NCBI GenBank assembly: GCA_035532215.1
Contig: DATKRK010000195.1
Coordinates: forward strand, 1-23,059
Length of the DNA: 23,059 nucleotides
Source of the DNA: JAICIG01 sp035532215
Lineage (GTDB): Bacteria; Planctomycetota; Planctomycetia; Pirellulales; JAICIG01
Reading direction: 5' to 3'
Below the pieces are notes generated by a model, which worked only from the letters and a program-made list of their open reading frames with translations, searched no databases and was not told the DNA's origin. Made by a program: the position numbers and the translations under genes. The stretch's first letter is position 1. Every line of letters starts with the position of its first letter. Shown here piece by piece: positions 20,252 through 23,059 of this stretch.

Positions 20252-21310
20252 ATGATTCCGGCTGCTGAAATCTCTCGACGCAAGGCGAAAGGGCCTCTGT
20301 TGTTGACCATCTCTCTCGACGCGCCGCAGCGCAGAAAGCTGCGTGCCGAGTTGGGTTTCGCGGTCGATCGCGCCAACCGCGGTGCGTCTCCGCTCGAGGC
20401 GCAGCTCCTCGTTCGCGAAGCATCGCACCGCATCGCTCGCGACGTTTTCGGCGACGCCCTGCTGGACGCCGCGCGAAAGCGCCTGCAGAGCGGGGGCATC
20501 ATCACGTGGAGCGGGCTTCCGGGCAGCGAACTCGAACCGGCCGACACGCAAGGCGATCTGCTGACGTTCGGCCAGGCCTTGGCGGCGGTCATTGCTCAAG
20601 GAACGACGCTTTCGTTCGGATTCGTCCAGGAGGACGAAGGGCTGCACTTTCAACGCCTTTATCCCGTTTCCGGCCTTATCAACTGCGGAAAGACGCACGA
20701 CTCGCTGTTGCCGCACCTCGACAACGCCATGCTGATCCCGGCGGCGCAGCCGGAGACGATCCACCTGGTCTGCGTCAATAACGACGCCCAGGCAGGGACG
20801 ATCTTCTTCTCGGTCGATGCCGTGCTGCGCGGGCTTCGCGAGGGTTTCGAAGCTTCCGTCATCGACCGCCTGTATGAGCCCGCTTACGTAACGGCGCTTT
20901 CCAATTCCTTCGTGGCCGATCCCTCGGCGAAGTCGATCACGACCCGCGCTCGCCCCATTCTCTATCGGGGCCGCGGAAAGGGCTCGCCCGTGCGTTTCCT
21001 CGGCAAAGCGTACGACATGGGCGTCGCGCCGGAAATGAACGACCGCGCCGCGTACGAGCATGCGCTGGCTGCGTTCCAGCAAGTGCTCAAAGAGCGCCAC
21101 GACCTGGCGTTCTCGATCATGCCTCTGCCCGGTCAGGCCGTGTCTTTCAACCAGCAGCGGATGCTGCACGGGCGCGGTCCGATCGTGCCTGGGAAATACC
21201 GGGAAATGGTCCGCTCGTATGGGCGATTCGACTTCGCCGAACTCGAACAGCGGATGGGCCGTTTGCCGCCGCATTACGTGTTCGACGGCATCCAACTGGT
21301 CGACCGCTAG
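20252..21310 (+). CDS. Clavaminate synthase-like / TauD-family Fe(II)/2-oxoglutarate oxygenase
   Basis: This is a predicted non-haem iron oxygenase that would hydroxylate or desaturate a small molecule, possibly an amino acid, with 2-oxoglutarate as co-substrate. The 352-residue product resembles the clavaminate synthase/AsnO branch. The iron triad is visible as His155-x-Asp157 (LPHLDNAM) and distal His306 (RMLHGRGP), with Arg321 or Arg325 (VRSYGRFD) placed to bind 2-oxoglutarate. HLVCVNNDAQAGTIFFSVDA follows the HxD motif as in the family. No signal peptide is seen. The ATG at 20252 lacks a clear Shine-Dalgarno. The gene stands alone, without peptide synthetase or transporter neighbours, and is flanked by oppositely oriented GC-rich repeats. 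The substrate cannot be predicted. Confidence 0.82.
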   Translation: MIPAAEISRRKAKGPLLLTISLDAPQRRKLRAELGFAVDRANRGASPLEAQLLVREASHRIARDVFGDALLDAARKRLQSGGIITWSGLPGSELEPADTQGDLLTFGQALAAVIAQGTTLSFGFVQEDEGLHFQRLYPVSGLINCGKTHDSLLPHLDNAMLIPAAQPETIHLVCVNNDAQAGTIFFSVDAVLRGLREGFEASVIDRLYEPAYVTALSNSFVADPSAKSITTRARPILYRGRGKGSPVRFLGKAYDMGVAPEMNDRAAYEHALAAFQQVLKERHDLAFSIMPLPGQAVSFNQQRMLHGRGPIVPGKYREMVRSYGRFDFAELEQRMGRLPPHYVFDGIQLVDR

Positions 21311-21378
21311 CGCTGCTTCCAACCCGTTTTTTGTGGGGTGGTAGCGGTCTCGCGAAACGATGCGAAATCGAACCGGCC

Positions 21379-21462
21379 GGGCGAGGGCGCCCGGCCCTCC
21401 ACGCTTCACGGGCGAGGGCGCCCGGCCGTCCAGCGCGATACGGCGGGCGAGGGCGCCCGGCC
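21379..21462 (+). repeat. Three copies of an 18-bp GGGCGAGGGCGCCCGGCC repeat
   Basis: Perfect copies lie at 21379-21396, 21410-21427 and 21445-21462, separated by 13 and 17 bp of dissimilar sequence. Each contains the 8-bp palindrome GGGCGCCC. A partial copy (GGGCGAGGGC) is at 21661-21670 and an inverted copy at 19832-19850. This GC-rich family is one I associate with planctomycete intergenic DNA. Confidence 0.88.
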
Positions 21463-21726
21463 CCTCCAGGACGCGGCGCGCAAGCTTCAATCCGTCAACC
21501 GGTTACCTAACCTAACCTCGCCCGCAGGCCAGCCCGCACAGCTCGAAAAACCTGCGCAACCGGCACTTCTAGCTGAATTGCTTGGGTCGGCGTACCGATA
21601 GACAGTCTGGGCGAACGGAGATCGCGAAAGCGACTTCTCCCCGCCCGCCTCGCAACGCCTGGGCGAGGGCCTGTTGGAAACGAGCCGCCAAGGTAACCGG
21701 GCTAGCTTCTCGAAAAGGTGTATACG
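21463..21726. other. Leader region of lpxA, no gene supported
   Basis: The 264 bp before lpxA contain a partial GGGCGAGGGC unit and otherwise unremarkable sequence. No coding frame with protein-like composition is seen. The AAAAGG at 21713-21718 serves as the lpxA ribosome-binding site. Confidence 0.5.
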
Positions 21727-22581
21727 GTGCAGATTCACCCGCTTGCCTTGGTCGATCCGTCAGCTAGCATCGGCCGCGACGTCGCCATCGGGCCGTTTAG
21801 CATCGTGGAACGCAACGTCACGATCGGCGACGGCTGCATCCTGGAAAGCCACGTGGTCGTCAAGCAGGGCTCGACGCTCGGGCCCGAAAACCACGTCTTC
21901 GAAGGGGCCGTGATCGGCGGGTTGCCGCAGCACCTAAAAATGCCCGACCAGGTCGGCGCCGTCGTCGTCGGGGCCAAGAACACCATCCGCGAACACGCCA
22001 CGATCCACCGCGCGCTTGACGCCGGCCACGCAACCCTAGTCGGCGACCACAATCTGCTGATGGTCGGCGTTCATATCGCCCACGATTGTTGCGTCGGCAG
22101 CCACACGATCTTCGCCAACAACTCGATGCTCGCCGGGCACGTGCAGGTCGAAGACCGGGCGTACATCTCGGGCAACGTCGCCGTACACCAATTCTGCCGC
22201 GTGGGGGGCCTGGCGATGGTCGGCGGGCTGGCCCGGGTGATCAAAGACGTGCCGCCCTACGTCACCATCGACGGCGGCAGCGGCTACGTCGTCGGCCTGA
22301 ACACGATCGGGCTGCGCCGCAACGGTTTCAGCCACGAAATGATCGGCCAGCTCAAAGCAGCTTACCGGCTGATTTATCGCAGCGGGCTGAAGTGGCAGGA
22401 GATTTTAGATCGCCTGCAGAGCGAGTTTGCCGCGGGACCGGCGGCCCATTTCCTCGATTTCTTCGCCGGCAGCAAGCGCGGCATCGTGGCGGAACGCCGC
22501 GAACCGCCTCCCGCCACGCCCACCCTCCGTCTGCACGACGACGCCCACGCCGAACCCGGCTTGCGCGTCAAAGCGGGCTAA
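21727..22581 (+). CDS. lpxA: UDP-N-acetylglucosamine acyltransferase LpxA
   Basis: LpxA transfers a 3-hydroxyacyl chain from acyl-ACP to UDP-GlcNAc, the first step of lipid A synthesis in the cytoplasm. From the GTG at 21727 the product is 284 residues. It has hexapeptide-repeat turns of a left-handed beta-helix (IGRDVAIGPFSIVERNVTIG), the HIAHDCCVG motif with His119 equivalent to catalytic His125 of E. coli, and VHQFCRVGGLAMVGG. The helical C-terminus resembles LpxA (GLRRNGFSHEMIGQLKAAYR), with a ~30-residue Pro/Arg-rich extension. An earlier in-frame GTG at 21718 is possible, but AAAAGG stands 8 nt before 21727. Its presence implies lipid A in the outer membrane. No lpxC, fabZ or lpxB is adjacent here. 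The 3' end overlaps ligA by 14 bp, convergently. Confidence 0.94.
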   Translation: MQIHPLALVDPSASIGRDVAIGPFSIVERNVTIGDGCILESHVVVKQGSTLGPENHVFEGAVIGGLPQHLKMPDQVGAVVVGAKNTIREHATIHRALDAGHATLVGDHNLLMVGVHIAHDCCVGSHTIFANNSMLAGHVQVEDRAYISGNVAVHQFCRVGGLAMVGGLARVIKDVPPYVTIDGGSGYVVGLNTIGLRRNGFSHEMIGQLKAAYRLIYRSGLKWQEILDRLQSEFAAGPAAHFLDFFAGSKRGIVAERREPPPATPTLRLHDDAHAEPGLRVKAG

Positions 22582-23059
22582 GGCGCTGTCTCTGCCGCTT
22601 CCCGATCAGCTTGTCGAACTCGTCTTCGCTGATGACCGCCACGCCGAGCGATTGCGCCTTGGCGAGCTTGCTGCCGGCCTTCTCGCCGGCGACGACGTAG
22701 TCGGTGTTCTTCGAGACGCTCGAAGCGGCCCGGCCGCCGAGCTGCGTGATTAGTTCTTCGATCTCGTCGCGGCCATACTTTGTCAGCGTGCCGGTCACGA
22801 CCAGCGTCTTGCCGGCCAACACGCCTGCGGCGGTTTTTTTGGCGGTGATCGGCGATTGCATGTGTACGCCTTGCCGCGCGAGCTCGTCGATCGTCGTGCG
22901 GCCATGTTCGCTGTGCAGATATTGATGCACGCTCTTGGCGATCACGGGGCCGACTTCGTTGATCTCGCTCAGTTCCTCCTCGCTGGCTTCGGCGAGCTTG
23001 TCCATCGAGCCGAAATGCCCGGCCAGCACCGCGGCCAGCCGGGCGCCGACGTGGCGAAT
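22568..23059 (-). CDS. ligA: NAD-dependent DNA ligase LigA, C-terminal part (cut by window edge)
   Basis: LigA seals nicks in replication and repair using NAD+. Only the last ~163 residues lie in the window; the 5' part continues beyond position 23059. At the edge the frame reads IRHVGARLAAVLAGHFGSMD, the end of the HhH domain (GIRHVG signature), and continues EEELSEINEVGPVIAKSVHQ with another HhH hairpin. The C-terminal ~80 residues are the BRCT domain (LAGKTLVVTGTLTKYGRDEI, IEELITQLGGRAASSVSKNT, DYVVAGEKAGSKLAKAQSLG). The GTG codon at 23029 is internal, not the real start. The stop lies inside the lpxA 3' end, 14 bp of overlap between convergent genes, so the two transcripts are mutually antisense there. 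Confidence 0.95.
   Translation of the reverse strand: MRHVGARLAAVLAGHFGSMDKLAEASEEELSEINEVGPVIAKSVHQYLHSEHGRTTIDELARQGVHMQSPITAKKTAAGVLAGKTLVVTGTLTKYGRDEIEELITQLGGRAASSVSKNTDYVVAGEKAGSKLAKAQSLGVAVISEDEFDKLIGKRQRQRLSPL

Noticed and set aside
21379..21462. CRISPR array
   Set aside because: The three 18-bp repeats are separated by only 13 and 17 bp, are very GC-rich, contain a palindrome of their own, and there are no cas genes.
20129..21490. 453-codon minus-strand frame over the oxygenase
   Set aside because: Antisense to the gene with the conserved HxD...H site; no recognisable domains.

Overview
The window is a GC-rich bacterial chromosome segment, most likely from a planctomycete of the Pirellulales type (inference, fairly confident). 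The signs are two ECF sigma factor/anti-sigma pairs, many secreted proteins and lipoproteins of unknown function, a CxxCH protein with squalene-cyclase-like repeats, a secreted FAD oxidoreductase with a golvesin-like tail, a DUF1570-like metallopeptidase, FloA, the futalosine-route menaquinone enzyme MqnD, LpxA, and intergenic spaces full of palindromic repeats. I see no tRNA, rRNA, CRISPR array, intact transposase or phage gene.

Layout. 1-2332 (minus): floA and mnmA, with a palindromic repeat between them. 2396-2881 (plus): msrB, divergent from mnmA. 2923-4704: a secreted coiled-coil protein of unknown function, a 60-bp relic of a second copy of its C-terminus, and two different inverted-repeat elements at its ends. 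4881-6167 (minus): an ECF sigma factor followed by its zinc-finger anti-sigma factor. 6249-10419 (minus): a second copy of the repeat, the CxxCH/cyclase-like protein with a membrane partner, then the FAD oxidoreductase. 10660-10968 (minus): a Glu/Lys/Pro-rich lipoprotein with a clear terminator. 11234-12761 (plus): a second ECF sigma factor and a membrane anti-sigma-like protein. 12777-14038: small membrane and secreted proteins. 14229-15419 (plus): a NagA-type deacetylase, convergent with a BON-domain gene that has a near-perfect sigma-54 promoter. 16304-17572 (plus): mqnD and a small membrane protein. 17643-17899: a complex nested palindrome directly before a glycosyltransferase/metallopeptidase-lipoprotein pair. 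19801-21726: a lone clavaminate-synthase-like oxygenase flanked by oppositely oriented copies of one GC-rich repeat. 21727-23059: lpxA (plus) overlapping the 3' end of ligA (minus), which runs off the window.

Most genes are housekeeping or envelope functions: tRNA thiolation, methionine sulfoxide repair, menaquinone, lipid A, amino-sugar catabolism, DNA ligation. The notable content lies between the genes. At least five unrelated families of inverted or GC-rich repeats sit at gene boundaries. One supplies a stop codon and one covers a probable start codon. The strongest candidates for something undescribed are the nested palindrome at 17643-17899, the pair of elements with co-varying ends (3013-3254 and 6249-6447), the sigma-54-controlled BON gene, and the repeat-flanked oxygenase.
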